A DNA stretch of 64,000 bases from CAWBJP01 sp963789165 (lineage in GTDB: Bacteria > Actinomycetota > Acidimicrobiia > IMCC26256 > BP-133), in the NCBI GenBank assembly GCA_963789165.1, contig CAWBJP010000009.1:1-64000 (forward strand), given 5' to 3'. Positions 54,707 to 64,000 of this stretch are shown piece after piece. Made by a program: the position numbers and the translations under genes. Positions within the stretch are counted from its first letter, which is position 1. Every line of letters starts with the position of its first letter. A model generated the notes under the pieces. It searched no databases and was not told the origin of the DNA. It worked only from the letters and a program-made list of their open reading frames with translations.

Positions 54707-55117
54707 GTGCTGACCGAGATCGATCATGTGGCCATCGCCGTGCGGGACCTGGAGGCGGCGGTGGAGTACTACCGGGCCACCTTCGGGGTGGAGCCCGTCC
54801 ACCGGGAGCGCATCGAGTCCGACGGTGTGGAGGAGGCTCTGATCAAGGTGGCCGACTCCTACATCCAGCTCCTCACCCCCACCCGGCCCGACTCGCCGGT
54901 GGCCAAGTTCCTCGACGGGCGGGGTGAAGGCATGCACCACGTCGGCTACCGGGTCGAGAACTGCGCCACGGCCCTGGAGCGGGTCAAGGGCGAAGGGCAC
55001 CGCGTCATCGACGAGGCGCCCCGCCCCGGCAGCCGGGGCACGACGGTCGCGTTCGTGCATCCCAAGGGCGCCTTCGGCACCCTCATCGAACTCGTGGAGG
55101 AGCCCGGCCCCTCCTGA
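54707..55117 (+). CDS. mce: Methylmalonyl/ethylmalonyl-CoA epimerase
   Basis: A 136-residue VOC-fold metalloenzyme that swaps the 2S and 2R forms of methylmalonyl-CoA (and ethylmalonyl-CoA). IDHVAIAVRDLEAAVEYY carries the first metal His, MHHVGYRV the second, and TLIELVEEP the C-terminal Glu. GTG start with GGAGGAG upstream, 21 bases after ccr. Confidence 0.94.
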   Translation: MLTEIDHVAIAVRDLEAAVEYYRATFGVEPVHRERIESDGVEEALIKVADSYIQLLTPTRPDSPVAKFLDGRGEGMHHVGYRVENCATALERVKGEGHRVIDEAPRPGSRGTTVAFVHPKGAFGTLIELVEEPGPS

Positions 55118-55166
55118 CCCCGCCCCGGCGTAGCATCATCCCCGAAAGGGTGCAGAATGGGACAAG

Positions 55167-55202
55167 CAGGACAGTGTCCTGTGAGTGTCGAAAGCGTTTC
55201 GA
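55167..55202. promoter_or_regulatory. Two adjacent perfect palindromes upstream of the protease gene
   Basis: A 15-bp palindrome (CAGGACAGTGTCCTG, 55167-55181) and a second one (TCGAAAGCGTTTCGA, 55188-55202) lie seven bases apart, 40-80 bases before the ATG at 55245. They look like operators for dimeric regulators. Confidence 0.4.
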
Positions 55203-55244
55203 AGCGGGGAACGGTTCGGCGCCCGTACTGCTAGGGGGGTTCGG

Positions 55245-56114
55245 ATGCGACGTGTGGGTCTGATGCTGGGTCTGGCGGCGGTGGCCGCCGTCATCCTCCC
55301 GCCTGCGGCCCCGGCCGGAGAGTCGGGCGCGATCCCGATCCAGACGGTGGCGTCCTCGCTGACCGGCGCCACGCCGGACTTCAGCCTGGGTGGGACCCCG
55401 TGTTCGCTGATTCCCGTGCCGGCTGCCGACGCGGCCCCGGCGGGGACGGGGCCCTGCGAAGGTGTGCGCCCCGGCGGCCGCCTCGAGACCGAGATCGGCC
55501 TGTGCACCTACAACTTCTTGTTCCAGGCCCCCGACGGGACTCGCTACATCGGCACCGCCGGCCACTGCATCCTGGGCACGAACCCGGTAACGGGCAGCGC
55601 GGGCGAGAAGCTGTGGCCGGAGGGCGGCGGACCGCAGGCCAAGACGGGGGGCCAGCGCGTGGGTGAGTTCGCCTACGCCGTGCTTGAGTCGCCCAAGGAC
55701 TTCGCCCTGATCCGCCTCGACCCCGGCGTCGAGGCCAGCCCCGCCATGTGCCACTTCGGTGGGCCCACCGGCGTCTTCGAGGGCACGGGCCCCGGCACCA
55801 CCGTGCTCGAGTACTACGGCAACGGGGTGGCCATCGGCTCGGTCCTCCCCGCCCGCTCGGGGGTAGCGGAAGGGATTCCCAACGACGATCACGTCTACGC
55901 CGTCGGCCTGGCCCTGCCCGGAGACTCGGGCAGCGGGGTCATCTCCAGCGACGGCCGGGCGGTGGGCGTCCTGGTCACCACCGGGCTCCACGGCTTCGGC
56001 TTCAGCGAGAACGGAGTCGACTTCGGGACCATGGGGATCACCCGCATCGTCCCGCAGATCGCCCGGGCTTCCGAGGCGCTCGGCGTCCCGTTGACCCTGG
56101 TCACCGACGGCTAA
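55245..56114 (+). CDS. Secreted trypsin-like serine protease
   Basis: A 289-residue exported chymotrypsin-fold protease. A signal peptide (MRRVGLMLGLAAVAAVILPP) ends near PAG. The catalytic triad is visible: His in GTAGHC near residue 107, Asp in DFALIRLD near 153 and Ser in GDSGSGV near 226. Cys residues at the start of the mature part and in TAGHC/AMCHF suggest disulfides. The ATG at 55245 has a GGGGGG site. Substrate specificity is not readable. Confidence 0.86.
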   Translation: MRRVGLMLGLAAVAAVILPPAAPAGESGAIPIQTVASSLTGATPDFSLGGTPCSLIPVPAADAAPAGTGPCEGVRPGGRLETEIGLCTYNFLFQAPDGTRYIGTAGHCILGTNPVTGSAGEKLWPEGGGPQAKTGGQRVGEFAYAVLESPKDFALIRLDPGVEASPAMCHFGGPTGVFEGTGPGTTVLEYYGNGVAIGSVLPARSGVAEGIPNDDHVYAVGLALPGDSGSGVISSDGRAVGVLVTTGLHGFGFSENGVDFGTMGITRIVPQIARASEALGVPLTLVTDG

Positions 56115-56166
56115 CAGCTCCAGTCCGTCCGGTCGCCAGGGCGAGGACGCAGGTACGCTTCGTGGT

Positions 56167-57807
<1,641 letters not shown>

Positions 57808-57814
57808 TGGTGTG

Positions 57815-58045
57815 ATGCCTCTCGTATCGGTCCCGGAGGGGGCTTCGCCCGAGGAGGTGGCGGCGATCGTGGCCGCCCTGGCCGTCCTCGAAGACGAGCG
57901 CCGAACGCTCCCACCACCCTCCGCCGACCGGGGCGCCCACCTCGACGCCTGGGTCCGGGCCTCCCGGCTCACGGGGCGACGGGCGGGGCTGATCCGCGGG
58001 CCGTGGCGCCTCGCCGGTCGCATCGGCCGGCGCTCCCGGGCCTGA
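57815..58045 (+). CDS. Acyl-CoA carboxylase epsilon-type subunit
   Basis: A 76-residue protein immediately after pccB. The opening SVPEGASPEEVAAIVAALAVLE is the short helix-forming motif of actinobacterial AccE/PccE proteins, and the tail AWVRASRLTGRRAG is the usual Trp-Arg end. These subunits stabilise the alpha-beta complex. The call rests on length, position and motif. Confidence 0.75.
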   Translation: MPLVSVPEGASPEEVAAIVAALAVLEDERRTLPPPSADRGAHLDAWVRASRLTGRRAGLIRGPWRLAGRIGRRSRA

Positions 58046-58064
58046 CGAGCGCTCGACGCGAAGA

Positions 58065-58135
58065 CCCGTCCCGAGGGGAGGTTGGGTAGAGAAGCCCGGG
58101 CGTTGGGCGCCCCAACGATCTCTCTTCGGGACGGG
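58065..58135 (+). terminator. Large inverted repeat after the carboxylase genes
   Basis: A 10-bp inverted repeat (CCCGTCCCGA at 58065-58074, TCGGGACGGG at 58126-58135) encloses a second perfect hairpin GTTGGG-CGC-CCCAAC (58102-58116). It follows the epsilon stop by 20 bases and could end the pccB unit. No T run follows, so a structured RNA or regulator site is also possible. Confidence 0.4.
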
Positions 58136-58178
58136 CAACGCGCAGTATGACCAATTCTTGTCACGTTTTTCAACCCCC

Positions 58179-58230
58179 TGTGGACAAGTGACGAGTTTTT
58201 CCACAAGTGGCTGGTCGACCCTGTGGATAC
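58179..58230. promoter_or_regulatory. Cluster of three DnaA-box sequences
   Basis: TTGTCCACA (complement, 58179-58187), TTTTCCACA (58197-58205) and GTATCCACA (complement, 58222-58230) all match the actinobacterial DnaA box within one or two bases, in 52 bases of a locally AT-richer stretch upstream of the acyl-CoA ligase gene. dnaA and dnaN are not nearby. The site could be a DnaA-titration or regulated promoter region. Confidence 0.5.
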
Positions 58231-58295
58231 CTCCGGATGAAAGGCGGGGTGGCCCTGACCTACGCTCGGCTCAGATACGAGCGGGGAGGAAATCG

Positions 58296-60101
58296 GTGAG
58301 CCAGGTGTCGAATGAAGACGTCCTCCGGGCGGTGGCCGGGCAGACCGTGCCCCGCCAGTTCCGGGCCACGGTGGAGGCCAGGGCCGACGCCGTCGCGCTG
58401 CGCTGGACGGACGGCACGCCAGGTCAGCTGACGTGGACCGAATACGCCGACCGGGCCTGCCGGGTGGCGGCCGGGCTCACCGATCTCGGCGTCCGTCCCG
58501 GCGACCGCGTCGTGCTCATGATCCGCAACCGCCCCGAGTTCCACATCGCCGACGTCGCCACGATGCTGGTGGGAGCGACACCGGTGTCGATCTACAACTC
58601 CTCGGCGCCCGAGCAGATCGAGTACCTGGCCGGGCACTCGGGGGCCACGGTGGCCATAGCCGGTGACATCGGCTTCCTGGAGCGCTTCCTCAAGGTGCGC
58701 TCCGGGCTCCCCGACCTGCGCCACCTGGTGGTGATCGACGACCCGGGTGACCTGGCCCCCACCGAGGTGACCCGCTTCGCCGACCTCGGCTCGGCCGCCC
58801 CCCTCGACCTCGGGGCGGCGGCGGAGGTGGCGAAGCCCGAAGATCTCGTCACCCTCATCTACACGTCGGGGACGACCGGTCCGCCCAAGGGCGTGATGCT
58901 CACCAACACGAACATGTGCTGGGTGGTGGAGAGCATGAACCACGCCCTGGGGACGGACATGGCGGGCTGGCGGGAGGTGTCCTACCTGCCCATGGCCCAC
59001 ATCGCTGAGCGGCTGATGACCCACTACTTCCACATCGCTCACGGCACCGACGTGACCACCTGCCCCGACCCCACCCAACTGGCGCCCTATCTGCGGGAGG
59101 TCCGACCCGAGTTCTTCCTGGGCGTGCCCCGGGTGTGGGAGAAGATCTACGCCGGTATCCAGGCCGCGCTGTCCGCCGATGCCGAGAAGAAAGCCGGCTT
59201 CGAGCGGGCCCTGGAGGTCGGGGCCAAGGCAGCCGCGGTGCGCAGCAGCGGCCAGCCCCTGCCCCCGGAGCTGCAGGCGGCCTGGGAGCAGGTCGATGCC
59301 GCCGCCTTCTCCAACGTGCGGGCCCTGGTCGGCCTGGACTGCGTCCAGGTGGCCCTGACCGGCGCCGCACCCATTCCCCGCCAGGTCCTCGACTTCTTCA
59401 TCCACATCGGGATCCCCCTTTCCGAGGTCTACGGGATGTCGGAGTGCACCGGGCCCATGACCTGGTCACCACACGCCAACAAGCCGGGCTCGGTCGGCCC
59501 GCCGATCCCCGGCCAGGAGCTCAAGCTCCTCGACGACGGCGAGGTGTGCTGCCGGGGCGGCAACGTCTTCTCCGGCTACCTCAAGGACCCCGAGCGCACG
59601 GCCGAGTGCCTCGATCCGGACGGCTGGCTCCACTCGGGGGACATCGGAGTCCAGGACGAAGACGGCTACGTCACCATCGTCGACCGGAAGAAGGAGCTGA
59701 TCATCACCGCCGGGGGGAAGAACATCAGCCCCGCCAACCTGGAGGCGGCTATCAAGTCCTTCCCCCTCATCGGCCAGGCCTGCGCGCTGGGCGACGGCCG
59801 GGCGTTCATGGCCGCCCTCATCGTCCTCGACCCCGACGTGGCCCCTGCCTGGGCGAAGGCCAACGGCATCGAGGCCTCGAACCTCGCCGAGCTTGCCGTC
59901 CACCCGGATGTGGTGGCCGAGGTCCAGCGTTGCGTCGACGAGGCCAACACCCGCTTCAGCCAGGTGGAGAAGATCAAGAAGTTCACGGTCCTGCCGGCCG
60001 AGTGGCCGCCCGACTCCGAGGAGCTCACCCCCACCATGAAGCTCAAGCGCCGGGGGGTGCTGAGCAAATACGCCGAGGAGATCGAGGCGCTGTACGCCTG
60101 A
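58296..60101 (+). CDS. fadD: Long-chain acyl-CoA ligase (FadD15-like)
   Basis: A 601-residue ANL-superfamily AMP-forming ligase that activates fatty acids to acyl-CoA. It shows the P-loop TLIYTSGTTGPPKGVMLTN near residue 187, YLPMAHIAER near 231, YGMSECTGPMTWSP near 380, the hinge LHSGDIGVQDEDGYVTIVDRKKEL near 450 and ISPANLEAAIKS. GTG start with GGGGAGG six bases upstream; earlier in-frame codons lack homology. It ends close to the 236-bp palindrome. Confidence 0.92.
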   Translation: MSQVSNEDVLRAVAGQTVPRQFRATVEARADAVALRWTDGTPGQLTWTEYADRACRVAAGLTDLGVRPGDRVVLMIRNRPEFHIADVATMLVGATPVSIYNSSAPEQIEYLAGHSGATVAIAGDIGFLERFLKVRSGLPDLRHLVVIDDPGDLAPTEVTRFADLGSAAPLDLGAAAEVAKPEDLVTLIYTSGTTGPPKGVMLTNTNMCWVVESMNHALGTDMAGWREVSYLPMAHIAERLMTHYFHIAHGTDVTTCPDPTQLAPYLREVRPEFFLGVPRVWEKIYAGIQAALSADAEKKAGFERALEVGAKAAAVRSSGQPLPPELQAAWEQVDAAAFSNVRALVGLDCVQVALTGAAPIPRQVLDFFIHIGIPLSEVYGMSECTGPMTWSPHANKPGSVGPPIPGQELKLLDDGEVCCRGGNVFSGYLKDPERTAECLDPDGWLHSGDIGVQDEDGYVTIVDRKKELIITAGGKNISPANLEAAIKSFPLIGQACALGDGRAFMAALIVLDPDVAPAWAKANGIEASNLAELAVHPDVVAEVQRCVDEANTRFSQVEKIKKFTVLPAEWPPDSEELTPTMKLKRRGVLSKYAEEIEALYA

Positions 60102-60106
60102 GCGCT

Positions 60107-60342
60107 CCAAATCAAAGGCGGCAATGAAGGGGCGGGGGGATGCCGGCGCCCCGGGCCCACTTTGGAACCGGCGTGACTCAGCGCCGACATGCGGCGGTGA
60201 ACAGCGCCGGTTCGAGGAGCACGGCACTTACGAACCAACCGGCGTGGCTCACCGCCGTATATAGGCGGTGAGCAGCGCCGGTTCTGAAGTGAGCCCGGAG
60301 CGCCGGCATCCCCTCGCCCCTTCACTGCGCCTTTGACTTTGG
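60107..60342. repeat. 236-bp nested palindromic element between convergent genes
   Basis: The two ends are long imperfect inverted arms of about 105 bases, each starting CCAAA(G)TCAAAGGCG and continuing through GTGAAGGGGCG, GATGCCGGCG and CGGGC(C/T)CACTT. Inside each arm is a 47-base hairpin unit (60166-60212 and 60237-60283) that begins AACCGGCGTG and ends CAGCGCCGGTT. The two hairpins differ mostly in the loop. The element fills the gap between fadD and the convergent GGDEF gene. It may be a miniature mobile repeat, a REP-type unit or a strong bidirectional terminator. Confidence 0.75.
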
Positions 60343-60356
60343 GGGCGAGAGGAACC

Positions 60357-61049
60357 TCAGTCCCCGCCGGCGATCTCCACGCGGTCCCGACCGGCCGCCC
60401 GGGCCGCGGCCAGGGCCTGCACGGAGCGCCGGAGCAGGTCGTTGGCGTCGAGGGCATGGGAGGGGTAGGCGGCGATGCCGGCCGAGAGGGTGAAGCTGCG
60501 CCCGGTGGGGGTTTGGGTGACGGCCCGGCGGACCCGCTCGGCGGCGGTGGCCGCCCCCGCCTCGGGGGTGTCCTCCAGCAGGGCGGCGACGGCGTGATCG
60601 CCGTAGCGGCAAGCCGTGTCGCACTCCCGGAGGGTGCGCCGCATCGCCGCGCCCAGGAGGCGCAGCGCCCGGTCACGGCGGTCGGGCCGGGCTTTCTCGA
60701 AGCCGTCGAGCTCGAAGAGCACCAGGGACAGGGGCTGCAGCTGCCGGCGGGCGGAGGCCACCCGCTGGCTGAGGGTGACCCGGAAATAGGCCCGGTCGAT
60801 GAGCCCGGTGACGGCATCGTTGGTGGTCAGCCGGGGCGCCGGGTTGCGCAGGTCGATGGTGATCTCGTCCGCCAGCTCCCGCTCCTTGCGCATGCTGTAC
60901 CACTGGAGGGCGCAGAGGGCGACAGAGACGACGGCGGCCCCGAGGGCAATCGAGGCCAGGGCCATGTGACCAACCAGGAAGGCCACCCCGGCGGCGGCGA
61001 AGGCACCGGCGCAGGTGACGAGGGACAGGAGCCAGCGGCGGCTGGTCAC
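60357..61049 (-). CDS. Membrane protein with a degenerate GGDEF domain
   Basis: A 230-residue protein with two N-terminal helices (LVTCAGAFAAAGVAFLVG and a second) and a C-terminal GGDEF-like domain. The opening DAVTGLIDRAYF matches the usual D.LTGL.NR..F. The signature loop reads RYGDHAVAALL where GGDEF or GGEEF is expected, so diguanylate cyclase activity is doubtful. It could sense GTP or c-di-GMP or act structurally. Its ATG overlaps the mutase stop by four bases, so it is coupled to ecm. Confidence 0.8.
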   Translation of the reverse strand: MTSRRWLLSLVTCAGAFAAAGVAFLVGHMALASIALGAAVVSVALCALQWYSMRKERELADEITIDLRNPAPRLTTNDAVTGLIDRAYFRVTLSQRVASARRQLQPLSLVLFELDGFEKARPDRRDRALRLLGAAMRRTLRECDTACRYGDHAVAALLEDTPEAGAATAAERVRRAVTQTPTGRSFTLSAGIAAYPSHALDANDLLRRSVQALAAARAAGRDRVEIAGGD

Positions 61050-63055
61050 GGCTCCGCTCCCGACCCGTTGAGCGATTCCGAACGCCGCTCGAGCACCAGG
61101 TCGGCCAGCTCCGAGATCATCTGGGTGAGGCGGAAGTCCTTGGGGGTGTAGACCCGGGCCACCCCCAGCTCCAGCAGCTTGGCCTGGTCTTCGGGCGGGA
61201 TGATCCCCCCGACCACCACCGGGGCGTCCACCCCGGCCTGGCGCAGGAGCCGGATCGTCTCCGCCACCAGCTCCAGATGGGAGCCGGACAGGATCGACAG
61301 GCCGACCAGGTCCACATCCTCGTCGGCGGCGGCCGCCGCGATCTGCGCCGGGGTGAGGCGGATCCCCGGGTACACGACCTCCATCCCGGCGTCCCGGGCG
61401 GCGACCGCCACCTGCTCGGCGCCGTTGGAATGCCCGTCGAGGCCGGGCTTGCCCATCAGGAGCTTGGGGGGCCCGCCCACGAGGGCGACGGCCCGCACCT
61501 TCTCCCGCACCGCAGCCATGGCCTCGGCATCGGGGGCCACCACCCCGCCCACGCCGGTGGGAGCCCGGAACTCACCGAAGACGTCCCGCAGGGCGCCGGC
61601 CCAGTCGCCCACCGTGCCGCCCGCCTCGGCCAGGGCGATGGTGGCCTCCATGAGGTTCTCGGTGCCCTCCGCCCCGGCCCGCAGACGGTCGAGCGCCGCC
61701 TCGACCCGGGACTGGTCGCGGCCGGCCCGCCAGCGGACGACGGCGTCGGCCAGTTCCCGCTCGACGGCCGGGTCGACGACCAGGATGTCCGCCGCCTCGC
61801 CGGTGACGAGCGGCGACGGCTCACTCGTCGTGTAGGCGTTGACTCCCACCACCGTGATGTCGCCGCTCTCGATCCGCCGGGTGCGCTCGGCGTGGGACTG
61901 GACGAGGCGGCCCTTGAGGGCGTCGATCATGGCGAAGGCGCCGCCCCCTTCGAGAACCCAGTCGAGTTCGGCGCCGGCCGCCTCCTCCAGGTCAGCCGTC
62001 TTGGCCTCGATCACCTTGGACCCGTCGAAGAGGTCGCCGTACTCCAGGAGGTCCGTCTCGAAGGCCAGAACCTGCTGGACCCGCAGCGACCACTGCTGGT
62101 CCCAGGGACGGGGGAGGCCGAGCGCCTCGTTCCAGGTCGGGAGCTGCACCGCCCGGGCCCGGGCGGACTTCGACAGGGTGACGCCGAGCATCTCGAGGAC
62201 GATGCGCTGGACGTTGTTCTCGGGCTGGGCCTCGGTGAGCCCGAGGGAGTTGACCTGGACGCCGTAGCGGAAACGGCGCAGCTTCTCGTCGGTCACGCCG
62301 TAACGGGTGGCACAGATCCGGTCCCACATCCGGCTCATGGCCCGGAGCTTGCACACCTCCTCCACGAAACGGATGCCGGCGTTGACGAAGAACGAAACCC
62401 GCCCCACCACCTCCGGGAAGCGCTCTAACTCGACCTGGCCCGACTCCCGCACGGCGTCGAGCACGGCGCAGGCGTTGGCCAGGGCGTAGGCCATCTCCTG
62501 GACCGGCGTGGCTCCCGCCTCCTGGAGGTGGTACGAGCACACGTTGATCGGGTTCCAGCGGGGCACGTGGCCCACCGTGTAGGCGATGGTGTCGACGGTG
62601 AGGCGGCGCGACGGGCCCGGCGGGAAGATGTAGGTCCCGCGGGACAGGTACTCCTTCATGATGTCGTTCTGGGTGGTGCCGGTCAGGCGGGCCGGATCGG
62701 CCCCCTGTTCCCGGGCCAGGGCCACGTACATCCCCAGCAACCACATGCAGGTGGCGTTGATGGTCATGGAGGTGTTCATCTCCTCGAGGGGGAGGCCCTC
62801 GAAGAGGGTGCGCATCTCACCCAGGTGGGGGACGGGCACCCCGACCTTGCCCACCTCGCCCCGGGCCAGGATGTGGTCGGGGTCGTAGCCGGTCTGGGTG
62901 GGCAGGTCGAAGGCCACCGACAGGCCGGTCTGGCCCTTGGCCAGGTTGGAACGGTACAGCTCGTTGGACGCCCGGGCCGAGGAGTGCCCCGAGTACGTCC
63001 GCATCACCCAAGGCTTGTCCCTCGCTGGCCTGTCCCTCTCTGCCACGACGGCCAT
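61046..63055 (-). CDS. ecm: Ethylmalonyl-CoA mutase, B12-dependent
   Basis: A 669-residue single-chain acyl-CoA mutase. The TIM-barrel part starts PWVMRTYSGHSSARASNELYR and shows GQTGLSVAFDLPTQTGYD and NTSMTINATCMWLL. The C-terminal B12-binding domain carries the DGHSNGAEQ motif (D.H..G) near residue 540. The N-terminal wording and the length are those of Ecm/MeaA rather than the longer methylmalonyl-CoA mutase large subunit. It converts ethylmalonyl-CoA to methylsuccinyl-CoA. It shares the pathway with ccr and mce and is followed by the overlapping GGDEF gene. Confidence 0.9.
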   Translation of the reverse strand: MAVVAERDRPARDKPWVMRTYSGHSSARASNELYRSNLAKGQTGLSVAFDLPTQTGYDPDHILARGEVGKVGVPVPHLGEMRTLFEGLPLEEMNTSMTINATCMWLLGMYVALAREQGADPARLTGTTQNDIMKEYLSRGTYIFPPGPSRRLTVDTIAYTVGHVPRWNPINVCSYHLQEAGATPVQEMAYALANACAVLDAVRESGQVELERFPEVVGRVSFFVNAGIRFVEEVCKLRAMSRMWDRICATRYGVTDEKLRRFRYGVQVNSLGLTEAQPENNVQRIVLEMLGVTLSKSARARAVQLPTWNEALGLPRPWDQQWSLRVQQVLAFETDLLEYGDLFDGSKVIEAKTADLEEAAGAELDWVLEGGGAFAMIDALKGRLVQSHAERTRRIESGDITVVGVNAYTTSEPSPLVTGEAADILVVDPAVERELADAVVRWRAGRDQSRVEAALDRLRAGAEGTENLMEATIALAEAGGTVGDWAGALRDVFGEFRAPTGVGGVVAPDAEAMAAVREKVRAVALVGGPPKLLMGKPGLDGHSNGAEQVAVAARDAGMEVVYPGIRLTPAQIAAAAADEDVDLVGLSILSGSHLELVAETIRLLRQAGVDAPVVVGGIIPPEDQAKLLELGVARVYTPKDFRLTQMISELADLVLERRSESLNGSGAEP

Positions 63056-63106
63056 TCTCCCCGCCAGGAGCGGGACCGCGCCATCCCTATTGCCGCAGGT
63101 CTGTCT

Positions 63107-63964
63107 CTACTTCTTGGCGTAGTCGTAGAAGCCCCGGCCCGTTTTGCGGCCCAGGCGCCCGGCGGTGACCATCCGCCGCAGGCTCTGGGCCGGCTGGAGG
63201 AAGGGGTCGGGGTTCTCGGCGTAGAGGGCGTCGAGGATGGCCACGCTCACGTCCAGGCCGACCAGGTCCATCAGGGCGAAGGGGCCCATGGGCATGTTGG
63301 CCCCGGCCTTCATGGCCGTGTCGATGTCCTCGGCGGAGGCGACGCCCCTCTCGAGCAGGCGGGCGGCCGAGTTCAGGTAGGGGAAGAGGATGGCGTTGAC
63401 GATGAACCCGGCGGCGTCGGCCACCTCCACCGGCGTCTTCCCGCACGCCTCGGCGAAGCTGCGGGCGGCGGTGATGGTGTCGTCGGCGGCGGTCAGGGGA
63501 CGGATGATCTCGACCAGGGCCATGGCCGGGGCGGGGTTGAAGAAGTGGACCCCGCACACCTTCTCCGGGCGGGAGGTGGCCACGGCCATCTCCACCACCG
63601 GCAGGGTGGAGGTGTTGGTGGCCAGGATGGCCGACTCGGCGCAGATCTCGCTCAGCTGGCCGAAGAGCTCCTTCTTCACTGCCAGGTCCTCGACCACCGA
63701 CTCGAGCACGAGGTCGCACTCGGCCAGCTCGTCCAGCTCGGTGGTGGTCCGCACCAGGGTCAGGGCGGCGTCGCGGTCGGACTCGGAGAGCCTGCCCTTG
63801 TCCACCTGCCGGCCGAGCGATTTCTCCAGGCCGGCCTGCATCCCATCGCAGCCGGATTGAGAACGGCTACGCAGCACCACCTCGAACCCGGCCTTGGCCG
63901 CCACCTCGGCCACTCCCGAACCCATGGTGCCCGACCCGATGATCCCGACCCGCTTGATGGTCAT
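63107..63964 (-). CDS. hbd: 3-hydroxybutyryl-CoA dehydrogenase
   Basis: A 285-residue NAD(P)-dependent dehydrogenase that interconverts acetoacetyl-CoA and 3-hydroxybutyryl-CoA. The Rossmann loop VGIIGSGTMGSGVAEV is at residue 5. VCGVHFFNPAPAMALVEII near 137 includes the catalytic His, and GFIVNAILFPYLNSA near 185 and GPFALMDLVGLDV follow. It lies 51 bases upstream of ecm on the same strand and supplies the C4 intermediate upstream of Ccr. Confidence 0.94.
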   Translation of the reverse strand: MTIKRVGIIGSGTMGSGVAEVAAKAGFEVVLRSRSQSGCDGMQAGLEKSLGRQVDKGRLSESDRDAALTLVRTTTELDELAECDLVLESVVEDLAVKKELFGQLSEICAESAILATNTSTLPVVEMAVATSRPEKVCGVHFFNPAPAMALVEIIRPLTAADDTITAARSFAEACGKTPVEVADAAGFIVNAILFPYLNSAARLLERGVASAEDIDTAMKAGANMPMGPFALMDLVGLDVSVAILDALYAENPDPFLQPAQSLRRMVTAGRLGRKTGRGFYDYAKK

Positions 63965-64000
63965 GACCCGTCCCCTCGGTAGGTGGAGAAAGGAGTCAGG

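Noticed and set aside
58141..58295. Chromosomal replication origin.
   Set aside because: Only three DnaA boxes are present and no dnaA, dnaN, rpmH or parAB genes lie nearby, so the cluster is reported without claiming oriC.

Overview
The window is very GC-rich DNA (about 70 percent by eye) from an actinomycete, most likely of the class Acidimicrobiia. Pointers to this are large AfsR/STAND-type regulators with class III cyclase domains, an F420-hydrogenase-beta-like protein, a mycothiol-family (MDMPI) protein, an acyl-CoA carboxylase with a small epsilon-type subunit, an ethylmalonyl-CoA pathway, tRNA genes without encoded CCA, and a secreted protein built of GYWMVASDGGIF-type repeats that I associate with this class. 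The class-level placement is inference.

Layout. 1-20003 is chromosome: the end of a cyclophilin gene, CCA-adding enzyme, a secreted lipase, a giant AfsR-like regulator, acyl-CoA dehydrogenase, an FrhB-like Fe-S protein, a polytopic membrane protein, a repeat-rich cell-surface protein, CopZ-like chaperone, MetF, and a cyclase/ATPase regulator. Scattered among these are four tiny secreted or membrane proteins that form two look-alike pairs (3146/8914 and 11733/15443).

20004-33932 is an integrated mobile element of about 13.9 kb. It is bounded by an exact 62-bp direct repeat of the 3' part of tRNA-Ser(CGA); the intact tRNA is at the right end. It carries a tyrosine integrase with two small downstream genes, an excisionase-like HTH protein, a phased TTCCCG array beside an AT-rich patch with a hairpin, a MobF-type relaxase/helicase, a broken IS110 transposase, a cupredoxin/Tat fusion protein and a second cyclase/ATPase regulator. 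No conjugative DNA pump is visible, so it looks like an integrative mobilizable element. Near-identical CGCACCCC repeats lie inside both ends.

33957-39730 holds an ACT-domain protein, tadA, a caspase-like protein, tRNA-Ser(GGA), the SRP RNA, and the classic dnaX-ybaB-recR set. 39731-41614 is a TetR-Mo oxidoreductase-Rieske operon. 41658-48381 is the conserved actinobacterial RDD / SpoIIM-like / DUF58 / MoxR / DUF4350 / DUF4129 membrane cluster.

48417-63964 is dominated by acyl-CoA metabolism: thiolase, crotonyl-CoA carboxylase/reductase, methylmalonyl/ethylmalonyl-CoA epimerase, propionyl-CoA carboxylase beta plus epsilon, acyl-CoA ligase, ethylmalonyl-CoA mutase and 3-hydroxybutyryl-CoA dehydrogenase. 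Together these cover most of an ethylmalonyl-CoA route for acetyl-CoA assimilation (or a source of C4-C5 acyl-CoA units). Two unusual non-coding features sit here: a three-site DnaA-box cluster and a 236-bp nested palindrome.

Four genes (dnaX, thiolase, an FG-GAP repeat protein and the IS110 transposase) are broken by single-base frame changes in GC runs. Because dnaX is essential, draft-consensus indels are the first explanation, but the dnaX break falls on a CCC-G that could also support a +1 slip.
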